61,189 nucleotides of DNA from Terriglobia bacterium (lineage in GTDB: Bacteria; Acidobacteriota; Terriglobia; Bryobacterales; Bryobacteraceae), in NCBI GenBank assembly GCA_025363475.1, contig JANYDS010000026.1:1-61189 (forward strand), written 5' to 3'. Below the pieces are notes generated by a model. That model was not told where the DNA came from. It searched no databases and saw only the letters and a program-made list of their open reading frames with translations. Positions 1-11,000 of the stretch are shown one piece after another; the stretch's first letter is position 1; each line of letters starts with the position of its first letter. The position numbers and the translations under genes were made by a program.

Positions 1-2592
1 CCCGGCCACACTATCGACAGCTACTTTGAAGAGATTTGCCGCGAAGGCTTCAAGAAGCGCCTCGATACCGCCATCCATCACCTCGAAGCCCGCGGCCAGC
101 GCCGCAACCCCATTCACGCATACGAAGCCCGTCTGAGCTACGAAATCGGCATCATCCGCCAGATGAAGTACCCGGGCTACTTCCTCATCGTGTGGGACTT
201 TATCAAATACGCGCGCGACCACCAAATCCCCGTCGGCCCGGGCCGTGGTTCGGGCGCTGGTTCGCTGGTGGCTTATTGCATGGAGATCACCAACATCGAT
301 CCCATGCAGAACGTTCTCCTCTTCGAGCGCTTCCTCAATCCCGAACGCGTGTCCATGCCCGATATCGACGTGGACTTCTGCATGAACCGCCGCGGTGAAG
401 TGATCCAGTACGTGACTGAGAAATACGGCCGCGAGCAGGTCGCACAGATCATCACGTTCAACACCCTGGCAGCGCGTGCCGCGATTAAAGATGTGGGCCG
501 CGTGCTCGACATGAGTTTTGCTGATGTCGACAGGATCACCAAGCTCGTCCCCAACACTCTGAACATCAAATTGAAAGAAGCCATGGCGGTAGAACCTGGC
601 TTCGCGGCCCTGGCCAAAGCGGACCCGCGCGTTCAGGAGGTGCTGGATGTCGCGTTGCGCCTCGAAGGCTTTGCGCGCAACTCATCCGTCCATGCAGCCG
701 GCGTTGTCATCTCGCCCGTTCCGCTGCGTACCATAGTCCCGCTTTACCGCACCAACCGCGAGGAAATCGTTACCCAGTACGACATGAACGGGCTGGATAA
801 ACTCGCCTTGCTCAAAATGGATTTCCTCGGGCTGACCACGCTGACGCTCATTGATGACGCGCTGAAGTTGATCGAACGACGCCACGGCGTCAAGGTCGAC
901 CCCGAAGAACTCGACCGCGAGGATCCCGCCGCCTACGAAATTTTCTGCAAAGGTTTCACCAGCGGCATTTTCCAGTTCGAATCACCCGGGATGCGCGACA
1001 TCCTCCGTCGTTATCAGCCCTCCCGCATCGAAGATCTCACCGCGCTCAATGCTCTCTATCGTCCCGGCCCCATGGCGATGATCGATGACTTTATTGAGCG
1101 CAAGCATGGCCGACAGGCAGTGGTTTATGACGTCCCGGAAATGGAAGAGGTCCTTTCCGAAACCTACGGCGTCATGATCTACCAGGAACAGGTCATGCAG
1201 ATTTCGAATCGCGTCGGCGGCTACTCGCTGGGAGATGCCGATATTCTTCGCCGCGCGATGGGCAAGAAGAAGATCGAGGAAATGGCGAAGCAGCGTAGTC
1301 GATTCGTCGCAGGGGCCGCAGAACGTGGTCATCCGGCGAAGAAGGCCGAGAAAATCTTCGGTCTGATGGAACAGTTCGCCGGGTACGGTTTCAATAAGTC
1401 CCACTCAGCCGCCTATTCCTACGTTGCGTTCATTACCGCCTGGCTCAAAGCACACTATCCGGTGGATTTTATGGCAGCTCTGCTTACGTCAGAAACCGGG
1501 AACGTAGCCAAGGTCGTCAAGTACATCAACGAATGCCGCGAAATGAATATTCGCGTGCTGCCGCCGGATGTGAACGCCAGCGAATACACGTTCACGCCGG
1601 TGCGCGATGAACAGGGTGATGCCATCCGCTTCGGCCTCGGTGCGGTCAAAAACGTTGGAGAAGGAGCGGTAGAAGCCATCATCAAGGCCCGCACCGAACT
1701 GAACGGTTTCAAATCGATCTATCAGTTCTGCGAACACGCGGACATGCAGGCCATCAATCGCCGCGTGATGGAAAGCCTGGTCAAAGCCGGGGCGATGGAT
1801 GGCTTGCAGGGTACGCGTGCGCAGCTGCTTCTCGCTCTGGATGGTGCGATCGAAGCGGGCAACCGCGCAGCGAAAGACCGCGATAGCGGCCAGACCGGCC
1901 TCTTCGGCGGACCGCTCGAAGCAGATCAGCCCGAACCGATGCTCCCCAAAGCCAACGACTGGAGCCAGAAAGACAAACTCACCGGAGAAAAAGAGCTGCT
2001 CGGATTCTACGTCTCAGGCCACCCGCTCGATGCCTACGAAGACAAGATTGCCGAACTCGCCACCTGCGATTCTTCAAGACTGGAAGGCCTGGAAAAAGGC
2101 AAGGAAGTCGCCCTGTGCGGCATGATCACTGGCGTCGTCAAGAAGCGCAATCGGGAAGGCAAACCGTGGGCGTTGTTCATGATCGAAGACCGACTGGGCA
2201 ATATAGACGGCATGGTTTTCACCACGCAATACGAACGGCTAGCCGCCTCACTGGTGGAAGATCAGGCAGTACTGATCCGCGGTTCGGCCCTGCCGGAAGA
2301 AGGCAACCCGACTAAAATTTCGGTGCAGGATATTGTGCCGCTGGATGTGGTCCGGATTCCGCTTCCGACGCTCATCGGGATCAAGGTTTATGTCGGCCGG
2401 GTCGATTCCGACAAACTTCATGAACTCTTCGCCCGCAAACCAGGTGACACGCAGGTTCGTCTGAAACTGGAATCGGCGAAGGATTTTTCCATGATTCTCG
2501 ACATCCCCGCCAAAGTAAGACCAGACCGCGAATTTAAAGCCGAACTGGCTAAAATCTGCGGTCCGGACATGATCGAAGTGCTGGGGAGTTAG
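1..2592 (+). CDS. dnaE: DNA polymerase III subunit alpha, 5' end outside window
   Basis: Replicative DNA polymerase catalytic subunit. The reading frame is open from the first base, so the N-terminal PHP domain lies outside the window; 863 codons remain. The palm motif PDIDVDFC (bases 358-381) carries the catalytic aspartates, preceded by the GPGRGSGAGSLVAY nucleotide-binding segment. The finger and beta-clamp-binding regions follow, then a helix-hairpin-helix region (FGLGAVKNVGEGAVEAI) and a C-terminal OB-fold (VALCGMITGVVKKR...DRLGNIDGMVF). The protein ends with a TAG at 2590. The gene is intact as far as visible and is a DnaE1-type polymerase. An ATG at 163 is internal and is not the start. 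Confidence 0.97.
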   Translation, partial: PGHTIDSYFEEICREGFKKRLDTAIHHLEARGQRRNPIHAYEARLSYEIGIIRQMKYPGYFLIVWDFIKYARDHQIPVGPGRGSGAGSLVAYCMEITNIDPMQNVLLFERFLNPERVSMPDIDVDFCMNRRGEVIQYVTEKYGREQVAQIITFNTLAARAAIKDVGRVLDMSFADVDRITKLVPNTLNIKLKEAMAVEPGFAALAKADPRVQEVLDVALRLEGFARNSSVHAAGVVISPVPLRTIVPLYRTNREEIVTQYDMNGLDKLALLKMDFLGLTTLTLIDDALKLIERRHGVKVDPEELDREDPAAYEIFCKGFTSGIFQFESPGMRDILRRYQPSRIEDLTALNALYRPGPMAMIDDFIERKHGRQAVVYDVPEMEEVLSETYGVMIYQEQVMQISNRVGGYSLGDADILRRAMGKKKIEEMAKQRSRFVAGAAERGHPAKKAEKIFGLMEQFAGYGFNKSHSAAYSYVAFITAWLKAHYPVDFMAALLTSETGNVAKVVKYINECREMNIRVLPPDVNASEYTFTPVRDEQGDAIRFGLGAVKNVGEGAVEAIIKARTELNGFKSIYQFCEHADMQAINRRVMESLVKAGAMDGLQGTRAQLLLALDGAIEAGNRAAKDRDSGQTGLFGGPLEADQPEPMLPKANDWSQKDKLTGEKELLGFYVSGHPLDAYEDKIAELATCDSSRLEGLEKGKEVALCGMITGVVKKRNREGKPWALFMIEDRLGNIDGMVFTTQYERLAASLVEDQAVLIRGSALPEEGNPTKISVQDIVPLDVVRIPLPTLIGIKVYVGRVDSDKLHELFARKPGDTQVRLKLESAKDFSMILDIPAKVRPDREFKAELAKICGPDMIEVLGS

Positions 2593-2595
2593 ACG

Positions 2596-2764
2596 ATGGA
2601 TTTTGATGAACAGCTAGCTAAAGGGTCTGTCAGAACGAATACAGCGCCTGTCTGATAAGAACCGAGTGCCTGCGGACGAGAACCCAACAATAGATGTGAG
2701 TATGGCCGCAGTCATGGGAGCAATCGCTCGCCTGGTGCGTATTGCCGACGGGGGCACCAGTTAG
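2596..2764 (+). pseudogene. small reading frame after dnaE that needs a +1 shift
   Basis: Four bases after dnaE an ATG at 2596 opens MDFDEQLAK and then hits a stop at 2653. The adjacent +1 frame, open from about 2618, reads GLSERIQRLSDKNRVPADE and then a hydrophobic, helix-like stretch ending in [10 protein letters not shown] at TAG 2762-2764. Joined at the AAAGGG near 2621-2626, the two halves give a plausible amphipathic protein of about 57 residues. Its stop overlaps the convergent hspR stop. It could be a decayed gene, a recoded gene, or chance. I do not recognise the family. Confidence 0.3.
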
Positions 2765-3129
2765 AGATTGATGCGAATGATCGGAATCAATGAATTCCGG
2801 TCTTCCGGCCGCATCGTCTTGGGGCGGTTCGCCAGTTCACTGTTCAGGCTGTGTACGAATTCTTCAATCTGAGCCTGCATCGCTTCCATCCTGGCCCGCA
2901 TATTGAGGATGATCTCAACCCCCGCCAGATTCACACCCAGATCACGCGTAAGGTGCAAAATCACCTCAAGGCGTTCCAAATCTTCATCCGTATAAAGGCG
3001 CGTGTTCCCGTCACTGCGGCTGGGCTTCAATAAGCCTTCCCGTTCATAAAGGCGCAGGGTTTGGGGGTGGAGGCTGTACTGCTCCGCCACCGACGAAATC
3101 ATATAAGCGGCTTTGGATTTCTCACGCAT
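2761..3129 (-). CDS. hspR: MerR-family heat-shock repressor HspR
   Basis: Small MerR-type DNA-binding protein (122 aa) of the HspR kind, which in other bacteria represses dnaK operons together with DnaK as co-repressor. The N-terminal winged helix reads [20 protein letters not shown], followed by [16 protein letters not shown], the classic MerR wing. A dimerisation coiled coil ([21 protein letters not shown]) follows. I chose the ATG at 3127-3129 because it overlaps the dnaJ stop by 8 nt and yields the normal HspR N-terminus; a longer in-frame ATG at 3216 would lie inside dnaJ. It is the last gene of the dnaK-dnaJ-hspR operon, which supports autoregulation through the site at 6289-6309. Confidence 0.9.
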   Translation of the reverse strand: MREKSKAAYMISSVAEQYSLHPQTLRLYEREGLLKPSRSDGNTRLYTDEDLERLEVILHLTRDLGVNLAGVEIILNMRARMEAMQAQIEEFVHSLNSELANRPKTMRPEDRNSLIPIIRINL

Positions 3130-4303
3130 CGCCCATATCTCCCTCAAACAGCGCCGCCCGCGGGTCTTCCGGATGCAACGTCGCCAGTTCGCGCAGCAGT
3201 TCCTTGGTGCGTTCATCCTGCACTATCGGAGCCTTGAGCATCACCTGGACAATCTGATCGCCGCGCGTATTCTTGCGCGCATTAAAGATGCCCTTTTCGC
3301 GAAGCCGGAACTTCTGTTCGTTCTGCGTGCCCGGCGGGATTTTCATACCCGTCCTGCCATCGATCGTGGGCACTTCGATCTTGGTGCCAAGCCCTGCTTC
3401 CGCCACCGTAATCGGAACTTTGAGCAGGATGTTATCGCCCTCACGCCGGAAAAGCGGATGCTCTTCCACATGAGTGGTGATGTAGAGATCGCCCGGCGGC
3501 CCGCCCTGGTTGCCGGCGTTACCCTTGCCCGCAACCCGCAAGCGCGAGCCATTCTGCGCCCCGGCAGGAATACGAATTTCCACCGATTCTTTGCGTGCCA
3601 GCCGGCCCTCACCGTGGCAAGTGGCACAGGCATTCTTAAGCCGGCCCTTTCCACTGCAACGCGGACAGGTCAGATTAAATTTCATGTTGCCAGCCATCTG
3701 ACTGACATTGCCGCTGCCATTACACTGCGGGCAGGCGACCGAACCGCTGTCATTGCCCCCTACGCCGTGGCAGGTCGGACAACCGTCATACCGCGCCACT
3801 TCAATCTTTGCCGTGGTACCCCGAATCGCCTTCCAGAAACTGATATTGAGCCCGTATTCCAGGTCCGCGCCCTTTTCCGTCACTTCTTCAACATGCTCTT
3901 CGGCCCCACCATGGAAGAACTGGCTGAAGATGTCTTTAAACGCGCCGCTGCTCTTGCGTGTTTCGGATTCGGCCTTAGCTCCCTTATACATATCCGAAAA
4001 ATCGAAGCCATTGAAATCCATGTTGGGATGGCTCCGTCCGGCGCTCGGCGGCTGAGGTCCGCCGAAGCCGGAATCGGAGTAGAAGCCAACCTGGTCGTAC
4101 ATGTCGCGCTTCTTCTTATCGTTCAGGACATCGTAGGCTTCCTGAACATTCTTAAAACGGTCTTCAGCGGATTTATCACCCGGATTTAAGTCCGGGTGAT
4201 ATTTCCGCGCGAGCTTCCGGTAGGCTTTGCGGATTTCGTCATCCGACGCGCCGCGCGCTACGCTGAGCGTTTCGTAATAGTCGTGCTTGGGTGCAGACGC
4301 CAT
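3122..4303 (-). CDS. dnaJ: chaperone DnaJ
   Basis: Hsp40 co-chaperone of 393 aa that stimulates the DnaK ATPase. The J-domain covers about residues 7-72 with the HPD motif at 36-38. A Gly/Phe-containing linker follows, then four CxxCxGxG zinc-binding repeats ([32 protein letters not shown]), then the C-terminal substrate-binding domains. All elements of a type I DnaJ are present and the length is normal. The start lies 18 nt downstream of the dnaK stop and the stop overlaps the hspR start, so the three genes are translated as one operon. Confidence 0.96.
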   Translation of the reverse strand: MASAPKHDYYETLSVARGASDDEIRKAYRKLARKYHPDLNPGDKSAEDRFKNVQEAYDVLNDKKKRDMYDQVGFYSDSGFGGPQPPSAGRSHPNMDFNGFDFSDMYKGAKAESETRKSSGAFKDIFSQFFHGGAEEHVEEVTEKGADLEYGLNISFWKAIRGTTAKIEVARYDGCPTCHGVGGNDSGSVACPQCNGSGNVSQMAGNMKFNLTCPRCSGKGRLKNACATCHGEGRLARKESVEIRIPAGAQNGSRLRVAGKGNAGNQGGPPGDLYITTHVEEHPLFRREGDNILLKVPITVAEAGLGTKIEVPTIDGRTGMKIPPGTQNEQKFRLREKGIFNARKNTRGDQIVQVMLKAPIVQDERTKELLRELATLHPEDPRAALFEGDMGDA

Positions 4304-4321
4304 TGCCTCAATGAGCCAAAA

Positions 4322-6241
4322 TTACTTCTTGTCGTCTACGTCTACGAATTCCGCGTCCATCACGTCTTCTTTGGGTTTCTCCGGACCGGCACCAGGAGCA
4401 CTGCCCTGCTGAGCACCCGGAGCATCCGCACCACCCGGCGTCGAAGAAGCTTTATACATGGCTTCGGCAAGCTTGTGGCTGGCCTGAGTCAGTTTATCGG
4501 TCGCGGCGTTCAGCTTCTCAGGATCATTTTCATTGATCTGCTGCTTCACATCCGCAATGGCCGCTTCAATGTTCTTCGCATCGGCATCGCCGATCTTGTC
4601 GCGGTGTTCCTTCAACGTCTTTTCGACGTTGTGAACCATGGAATCGGCGCGGTTGCGTGCGTCGATGGCATCCTTCTCCTTGCGGTCATCCGCCGCATGA
4701 GATTCGGCATCGCGAGTCATCTTCTCGACCTCTTCTTTGGAAAGGCCTGAAGAGGAAGTAATGGTGATTTTCTGCTCGTTGTTGGTGACCTTATCTTTGG
4801 CAACCACGTTCATAATGCCGTTGGCATCGATATCAAACGTGACTTCGATCTGCGGCACACCGCGCGGGGCTGGCGGAATTCCAATCAACTGGAACAGGCC
4901 CAGCTGGCGGTTGTCCTTAGCCATGGCACGTTCGCCCTGGAACACTTTAATTTCGACCGACGTCTGGCTGTCCGCAGCCGTGGAGAACGTTTCGCTCTTG
5001 CGGGTCGGGATCGTCGTATTACGGTCAATCAGTTTGGTAAACACACCGCCCAGGGTTTCGATTCCGAGCGACAGCGGAGTCACATCCAGCAGCAGAACAT
5101 CTTTCACTTCGCCGCCCAAAACACCGCCCTGAACGGCGGCACCAATGGCAACCACTTCATCAGGGTTCACCGTCTTGTTCGGTTCCTTATTGAAGAGTTC
5201 TTTAACGATGGTCTGGATGCGCGGAATGCGCGTCGAGCCGCCCACCAGAACCACTTCATCAATCTTGTCCGGCGTGATGTTTGCATCCGCCAGAGCCTGC
5301 TTGCAAGGGCCAACCGAACGCTGGAAAATATCCTCACACATGTGCTCGTACTTGGCACGGGTCAGCTTCATCGCCAGATGCTTGGGGCCGCTCGCATCCG
5401 CCGTGATGAAGGGCAGATTGATCTCAGTTTCCAGCAGCGTGGAAAGCTCCATCTTGGCCTTCTCGGCACCCTCTTTGAGGCGCTGCAGAGCCATCTGATC
5501 TTTGGAAACGTCAATCCCCTGTTCTTTCTTGAACTCGGTGATGATCCATTCCATGATGCGCTGATCAATGTTGTCGCCACCGAGGTGTGTATCACCGTTG
5601 GTGGACTTCACTTCGACAATGCCTTCGCCCACTTCGAGGATCGAAACATCAAACGTACCGCCACCAAAGTCATACACGGCGATGGTTTCGTTCTTCTTTT
5701 TATCGAGACCGTAAGCAAGCGCGGCTGCGGTGGGTTCGTTGATAATGCGCTTAACGTCCAAACCAGCAATCTTGCCGGCATCTTTGGTCGCCTGACGCTG
5801 CGCGTCATTGAAGTAAGCCGGAACGGTGATCACTGCTTCGGTCACCTTCTGCCCCAGGTAAGCTTCAGCAGCTTCCTTGAGCTTGGTGAGAATCATGGCG
5901 GAGATCTCAGGGGGTGAATTCTTCTTGCCCTGTGTCTCGACGCGCACGTCCCCGTTGTCGCCGCGGACAACCTTATACGGCACCATGGTCTGCTCTTCGG
6001 TGACTTCGTCAGCGCGACGTCCCATAAAGCGTTTGATGGAGAAAATCGTATTCTCCGGATTCGTGATCGACTGCCGTTTCGCAACCTGACCGACAAGGCG
6101 TTCGCCAGCCTTGGTAAACGCTACGACCGATGGTGTGGTCCGTGCGCCTTCCTGGTTGGCAATAACGGTGGGCTGGCCACCTTCCATGACTGCAACCACC
6201 GAGTTGGTGGTGCCGAGGTCGATTCCTATGATTTTGCCCAT
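4322..6241 (-). CDS. dnaK: chaperone DnaK (Hsp70)
   Basis: Hsp70 ATP-dependent chaperone of 639 aa. The N-terminal phosphate loop [13 protein letters not shown], the adenosine-binding VGGSTRIP and the [14 protein letters not shown] linker region are all present. The C-terminus ends in a charged EFVDVDDKK tail after a Gly/Ala/Pro-rich stretch, as usual for bacterial DnaK. First gene of the operon with dnaJ and hspR; no grpE is found next to it. An AGGAG ribosome-binding site lies at 6251-6255 and a strong sigma-70-like promoter lies further upstream. Confidence 0.98.
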   Translation of the reverse strand: MGKIIGIDLGTTNSVVAVMEGGQPTVIANQEGARTTPSVVAFTKAGERLVGQVAKRQSITNPENTIFSIKRFMGRRADEVTEEQTMVPYKVVRGDNGDVRVETQGKKNSPPEISAMILTKLKEAAEAYLGQKVTEAVITVPAYFNDAQRQATKDAGKIAGLDVKRIINEPTAAALAYGLDKKKNETIAVYDFGGGTFDVSILEVGEGIVEVKSTNGDTHLGGDNIDQRIMEWIITEFKKEQGIDVSKDQMALQRLKEGAEKAKMELSTLLETEINLPFITADASGPKHLAMKLTRAKYEHMCEDIFQRSVGPCKQALADANITPDKIDEVVLVGGSTRIPRIQTIVKELFNKEPNKTVNPDEVVAIGAAVQGGVLGGEVKDVLLLDVTPLSLGIETLGGVFTKLIDRNTTIPTRKSETFSTAADSQTSVEIKVFQGERAMAKDNRQLGLFQLIGIPPAPRGVPQIEVTFDIDANGIMNVVAKDKVTNNEQKITITSSSGLSKEEVEKMTRDAESHAADDRKEKDAIDARNRADSMVHNVEKTLKEHRDKIGDADAKNIEAAIADVKQQINENDPEKLNAATDKLTQASHKLAEAMYKASSTPGGADAPGAQQGSAPGAGPEKPKEDVMDAEFVDVDDKK

Positions 6242-6279
6242 GATGCGGATCTCCTGATTCGTCGTATTAGTTCAACCCA

Positions 6280-6308
6280 ATTATGAAATATGAGTGTTGC
6301 GTTGTCAA
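6280..6308 (-). promoter_or_regulatory. sigma-70-type promoter of dnaK operon
   Basis: Read on the minus strand, TTGACA (6308-6303) is a perfect -35 box and CATAAT (6285-6280) a five-of-six -10 box, with a 17-nt spacer. The predicted transcript start is about 30 nt upstream of the dnaK ATG. Confidence 0.7.
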
Positions 6309-6309
6309 G
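6289..6309 (-). promoter_or_regulatory. HAIR-like HspR operator
   Basis: The minus strand reads CTTGACA, 7 nt, ACTCATA. The HspR inverted repeat known from actinobacteria is CTTGAGT-N7-ACTCAAG. Ten of the 14 defined positions match with exact spacing, and the site covers the -35 box of the dnaK promoter. Together with hspR in the operon this suggests repression by HspR. The partial match keeps this tentative. Confidence 0.45.
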
Positions 6310-6441
6310 TGGTCTGAGTTGAACTGGATTGATTATGCTCCACCGCACCAACCCACAGAACGTGAATACGCCCGAAACGACTGATTTTACAGGAGAAAAT
6401 AAAGTTGCCCGGCGCGAACTGGCAGCACCTTGGCTAGCTAA

Positions 6442-7675
6442 ACCGCCGTATCACTGGGAGCGGTTACCCGTCAGGCTGGCCTGCGGGTGAAGAACGAAGA
6501 CGCCTTCGCAACCATCGACCTGACCGTCCTGCCGGTCCCCGCAGATACCCACGGACCAGTCACGCGCGGCATGTTTATGGTTTTGCTCGAGGAAAAGACT
6601 CCGGCGGATCCTCGTCTTTCCTCGGAAAAAGCGGTCGATCTTGTAGACGGGGCCGCTCACCTGGTACCGGATCTTGATGCTTATATTGTGAAGCTCAAGC
6701 AGGAGTTACGTTCGAAGGACGAATACCCGCAAACCTCGATTGAGGAGCTGGAGACCTCGAACGAAGAACTCCGCTCCGCGCATGAAGAAATGCAGTCGGT
6801 GTACGAAGAGATGCAGGCCACCAACGAGGAACTGGAGACCTCCAAAGAAGAGTTGCAATCGGTCAATGAAGAACTGGCCACCGTCAACAGCGAACCCCAG
6901 ACCAAAGTTGCCGATTTGTCCCGTGCCAACGGTGACATGAAGAATCTGTTGAGCGGCACCGGCATCGGCACCGTTTTTGTGGACCATCTGCTGCAAATTC
7001 TGCGGTTCACGCCCACGATTTCGGCGCTGATCAACCTGATTGAGAGCGACGTCGGTCGCCCGGTTGACCAGATCCGATCCAATTTTGTGAGCTACGATCA
7101 TTTGGCCGCGGATATTCATGAGGTACTCGAAAACCTGGTTCCGAAGGAAACGGAAGTCCAAACCAAAACCGGGGAATGGTATTTTCTGAGGATCCGGCCC
7201 TACCGGACACTGGAAAACGTGATTGAAGGCGCGGTAATCACGTTTACCGAAATTTCGGTGATGAAACAGGCACAGGAGTCCCTGCAGGATTTCCGAAACC
7301 CTTCGACGACTGGCAGTGGTGGTGCGATATTCACGAGACGCAGTCCTCGTGCATGATATGACGGGTCGGATTCTTGCCTGGAACCCTGGCGCTGCGAAAA
7401 TGTACGGGTGGAGCGAGGCCGAGGCGCTGGCTATGAATATTCGGGACATGATGCCGAAAAACGACGCGGAACAAGCGCTGGCGCTGGTCCGGGAAAAATG
7501 CGAGGCTGGCGCGCTGGAGCCGTGGCAAACGCAACGGATCGGCAAAGGGGGCCGGGCTGTGCAGGTATCGCTTGTTGTATCAGCGCTGGTAAATGACGCG
7601 GGAGAAACCTATGCCATCGCCTCAACCGAGCGGCGCGTGGACGAAAAACTGAGGGCAGGCACTCCGGTCGCCTAA
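6442..7675 (+). pseudogene. decayed CheB/CheR/PAS hybrid kinase fragment
   Basis: Remnant of a CheB-CheR-PAS signalling protein. Homologous-looking sequence (TRQAGLRVKNEDAFATIDL, the end of the CheR region) begins upstream of the first usable start codon, a GTG at 6487. A long coiled coil follows (EELETSNEELRSAHEEMQ, then QATNEELETSKEELQSVNEE), then a PAS domain. The frame is broken near 7285-7295: the first frame runs to 7356 as junk, while the next frame continues as ISETLRRLAVVVRYSRDAV into a second PAS domain (GRILAWNPGAAKMYGWSEAEAL) up to 7675. The CheB and CheR catalytic parts and the histidine-kinase module are missing. Two truncations plus a frameshift make this a pseudogene. Confidence 0.75.
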
Positions 7676-7686
7676 TGTAATTCGGT

Positions 7687-8052
7687 TTGGATGCCAAACT
7701 GCGGGTGGGGGTGGCGTGGACTTCAGTCTGGAACCAGGTCCTGTGTCCGCTGGGTCGGCACCAGTGGAATTCAGACGGAACGTGTCCGCAGTGCCATAAG
7801 GCGTGCCAGCACTTTACTACGGCACTGAATGTGGGGTCAGGAGAGCGGTCCTGCCTTGAATGTTACAGCGAGTTCACGCCCGCCGACAGGCGTAGGATCA
7901 GATTTTCATTAACAAGAGAAGCCGGCCAGACCGGAATGAACTGGCCGGCTTCTCTTGTGATTAGAACGAGATGCGTGCTCCAACCTGTACGGCGCGCGGT
8001 CCGGTCTGACCAAAGGTCTGGGCGGAGCGTTGCGTCGGCTGGCCGAACTTAA
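7687..8052 (+). CDS. possible small zinc-ribbon protein or relic
   Basis: A TTG-started frame whose first part looks protein-like: CPLGRHQWNSDGTCPQCHK followed by a second cysteine pair (SCLECYSEF), arranged like a small zinc ribbon. After about residue 75 the frame runs through the inverted repeat at 7912-7958 and into the antisense of the TonB receptor gene, so the natural C-terminus has probably been lost. There is no clear ribosome-binding site. It follows the decayed kinase and may be part of the same dead locus. Confidence 0.25.
   Translation: MDAKLRVGVAWTSVWNQVLCPLGRHQWNSDGTCPQCHKACQHFTTALNVGSGERSCLECYSEFTPADRRRIRFSLTREAGQTGMNWPASLVIRTRCVLQPVRRAVRSDQRSGRSVASAGRT
7912..7958 (-). terminator. 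hairpin after TonB receptor 1
   Basis: Perfect 18-bp inverted repeat (7912-7929 with 7941-7958, 11-nt loop) starting 3 nt after the stop of the receptor gene. There is no clear T-run, so it may act as an RNA-stabilising hairpin or a weak intrinsic terminator. Confidence 0.65.
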
Positions 8053-11000
8053 ACGCCTGCGTGGCAGGGTTTGCCGAGACCGTATCGATGGCGGTGCCGT
8101 ACCCACTGAGATTGGCGATGTTCAATGCATTGAACATTTCCGCGAGTACCTGCGCTGAATAGCGCTCACGGAACTTGAACGTCTTGGTGAGACGGAAGTT
8201 CTGCGAGATCACCGGCTTGGTGAATTCATAATTCTGCGGCAGGATGAGCTGCGGAATCGCACCGCCGTTCGGGTATTTCTTGCCGAGGTAGGCGGTGTTG
8301 AAGTTCGCAACAGCAGTCGCGAGTTCCTCCTTGCCACAGCCGGCGTTGAAGCAGTTGAAGGTGATACCCGGCAGCATGCTTTGTGCGCTGGCAGTTGGGT
8401 TGGCACCGGTCCCGGTGAGGTCACCACCGGGGACATAGGCCCCGATGGGAGTCCGCGTGATCAGTGATGAGTTAAAGCCAAGCGAAATGCCCCACGGCAA
8501 CTGCACGATACCTGACACATTCAGGTTGTGGTGCGCGAGCTGCGGGCCGAACGACTGGTTGTAATTGTTCAGGTTGTAGATATTGCCAAGAGCATCGAGG
8601 GACTGGAAGGCGTAAGATGCCGTTCCCTGATAGTGATGCGACATCTTCTTGGTGAGCTTCATCAGCAGGCCGTTGTAGACTGCACGACCGCCGTCCACCC
8701 AGAAGGTGATGGGGCCGTTCGAACACTGTACGCCCGGCGTGAAGTTAGCCGTGAAAGCCCCGGCTGCATTGGCGCAGAAAGGGATCGCAGGCGACCGAAC
8801 ACCGTTGCTGAACGCGTTGAAGTGGTTGAGATCTTCTTCACCCACCTGGACATCGGTCGTGACTTTGCGGGCATAGTCAGCGGCAATAACGAAACCAGCG
8901 CCGAGATCGCGCTGGAGGCCCAGAGACATCTGATAGCTGCGGGGCAGCGGGAAGTTCTGCGGGTAGAGCTGAACTCCAGACTTGGCAACGTCAATCGCAC
9001 TGACTGCGATCGTGCCGCTGGTCTGCTGGACCGGCGCGAAGCGCTGGAGCAGCACAGGAATCTGAGCATTGAGCATCTGTACGAATTCGCCGATTGAAAT
9101 ATTGGTCAGCGTACCAGTGGGAATGGCGGCACCGATGGCGAGCGGCGTGGTAACGCCACCTGCGCCGACGACCACTTTACCCGGCAGGCTGTTGGTGATG
9201 AGGTTGGTGGACATGGTCACACGGCCATTGCCCAGCGGCGTGATGAGGTTGCGATCACGATAACGCTGGAAGATGGACTGTGATTCAAAGTAGATGCCGA
9301 CACCGCCGCGAATTACCGTCTTGCCGCTCTTGCCCGGGCTCCAGGCAAAACCGACGGAAGGCGAGAGTTCGAGATAGTTCACTTTGGTGGCCGAAAGATC
9401 GGAGCCGTACAGCGGCGCGACAAACGCGGGCTTCGGGACGTCACTGTTGAACACTCCGCCTTCGTACTGCCACTGCAGGCCGTAGTTGATCGTTAAGTTG
9501 GGCCGGAACTTCCAGCTGTCCGTTGCGAAAATCTGCGGACGGTTGTTGTGATAACCGGCCTGCTGATAAGCGCCGGGATTGTTGGCAGAGCCGATACCGA
9601 TACCGCCACTTGATGACGCCTGCGAACCAAATAGCGGCAGATTCAGCAGATCCGCGTTGTTGGTGATGGTTGTCGGAAGGTTCGGGAATATACCTGCACG
9701 GGTAGCGGCATCCTTGACAATGGAAGCGACGTATTCAGGAGACACCGCGCCTTCGCAGGCCGGGGTGCAGAAACCCCATGCAATCGGGGAACGATCCTGA
9801 TGGTACTGACCGCCTGCGCGGAGGCGGTGATTGCCCTTCTGCCAGGTAATCGATTCGATGAACTGGTAGCGGTGGGTAATGCCGATTTGCGGTGTGATGG
9901 CATTGTTGCCGAACGCGAAGCTGCCGGAACCGACCACCGAAGCGATCGACGGCAGACCCCAGCCGAGGCAGGGGAACTGACATTGCGATTCGGGAGGCAG
10001 CGTATTGATGCGGTCCCAATAGAACATGGCGAAACGGAAGTCATTCACGATGGTCGGGGTGAGAACGCTGGTGATACCCACGACTCCCTGATCGGCCCAG
10101 TTGGTCTGGTTGGTCCAGTTGGAAGGTTCGGCAACGCCTGTGCCTTGTGGTCCGAAACCATTATTGCCGTCGTGCGAGTAACGCAGGAACGCGTTGTGGT
10201 TTGTATTGATGCGGTAATCAAAGCGCGCGGTAATGCTCTTCTGCCGGTACGGGCTGGAGAAAACATTCTGCAAGCCACGGATGGAAGGAAGGTCGGGCTG
10301 CACCTGAACGGCCTGTACCTGATTTGTGTATTCGTAATTCGCGAAGAAGAACAGCTTGTCTTTCCTTATCGGTCCGCCCAGGTAGAGGCCGGGGTTGCGA
10401 CGCGCAAAGAACGGACTGGTCACCAGGCTGCTGCGGGCGAGGCCCGGATAAGCCGCCATGTTGTGGTCGCGGAAGAAGAAGTAGCCGCTGCCATGGAAAT
10501 CGTTGCCGCCTGAGCGCGTCACAATGTTGATGGAGCCTGCACTCGCGATACCGTTGCCGAGTTCGAAATTGATGGTGGCCGTCTGAAACTCCTGAACGAT
10601 TTCGTTCGAGAAATTCATAGCCGTGCCCGCGCCTTCGACGTTGTCGACAATACTGCCGCCGTCAACTGTAAAGTAACCGCGGTTGGACGTTCCCAGCACG
10701 ATGATGGAGAACTGGGAGTTAAACACTCCGACGGACGCCGGTGCTGACGTAATGCCCGGTTCAAGCGTCGCAAGCTGCAGCAGGTTACGGCCATTGAGCG
10801 GAAGTTCCTGAATACTCTCGCGGGCGATCACGCCTGCAACGGTATTGCTTTCGTAGTTGATTTGCGCCGTGGCGGCTTCAACTGTCACTACTTCTTTGCT
10901 GGCACCGATGGAGAGCGCGAGATTCACAGTAGTGGGGCTGCCCGCCTGAACAGTGGCTTCGCGGACTACCGTGCGGAATCCCGTCACTTCGGCCCGGACT

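Noticed and set aside
3113-4189. 358-codon open frame on the plus strand opposite dnaJ
   Set aside because: No family features; it is an antisense shadow of a GC-rich gene with strong dnaJ coding on the other strand.
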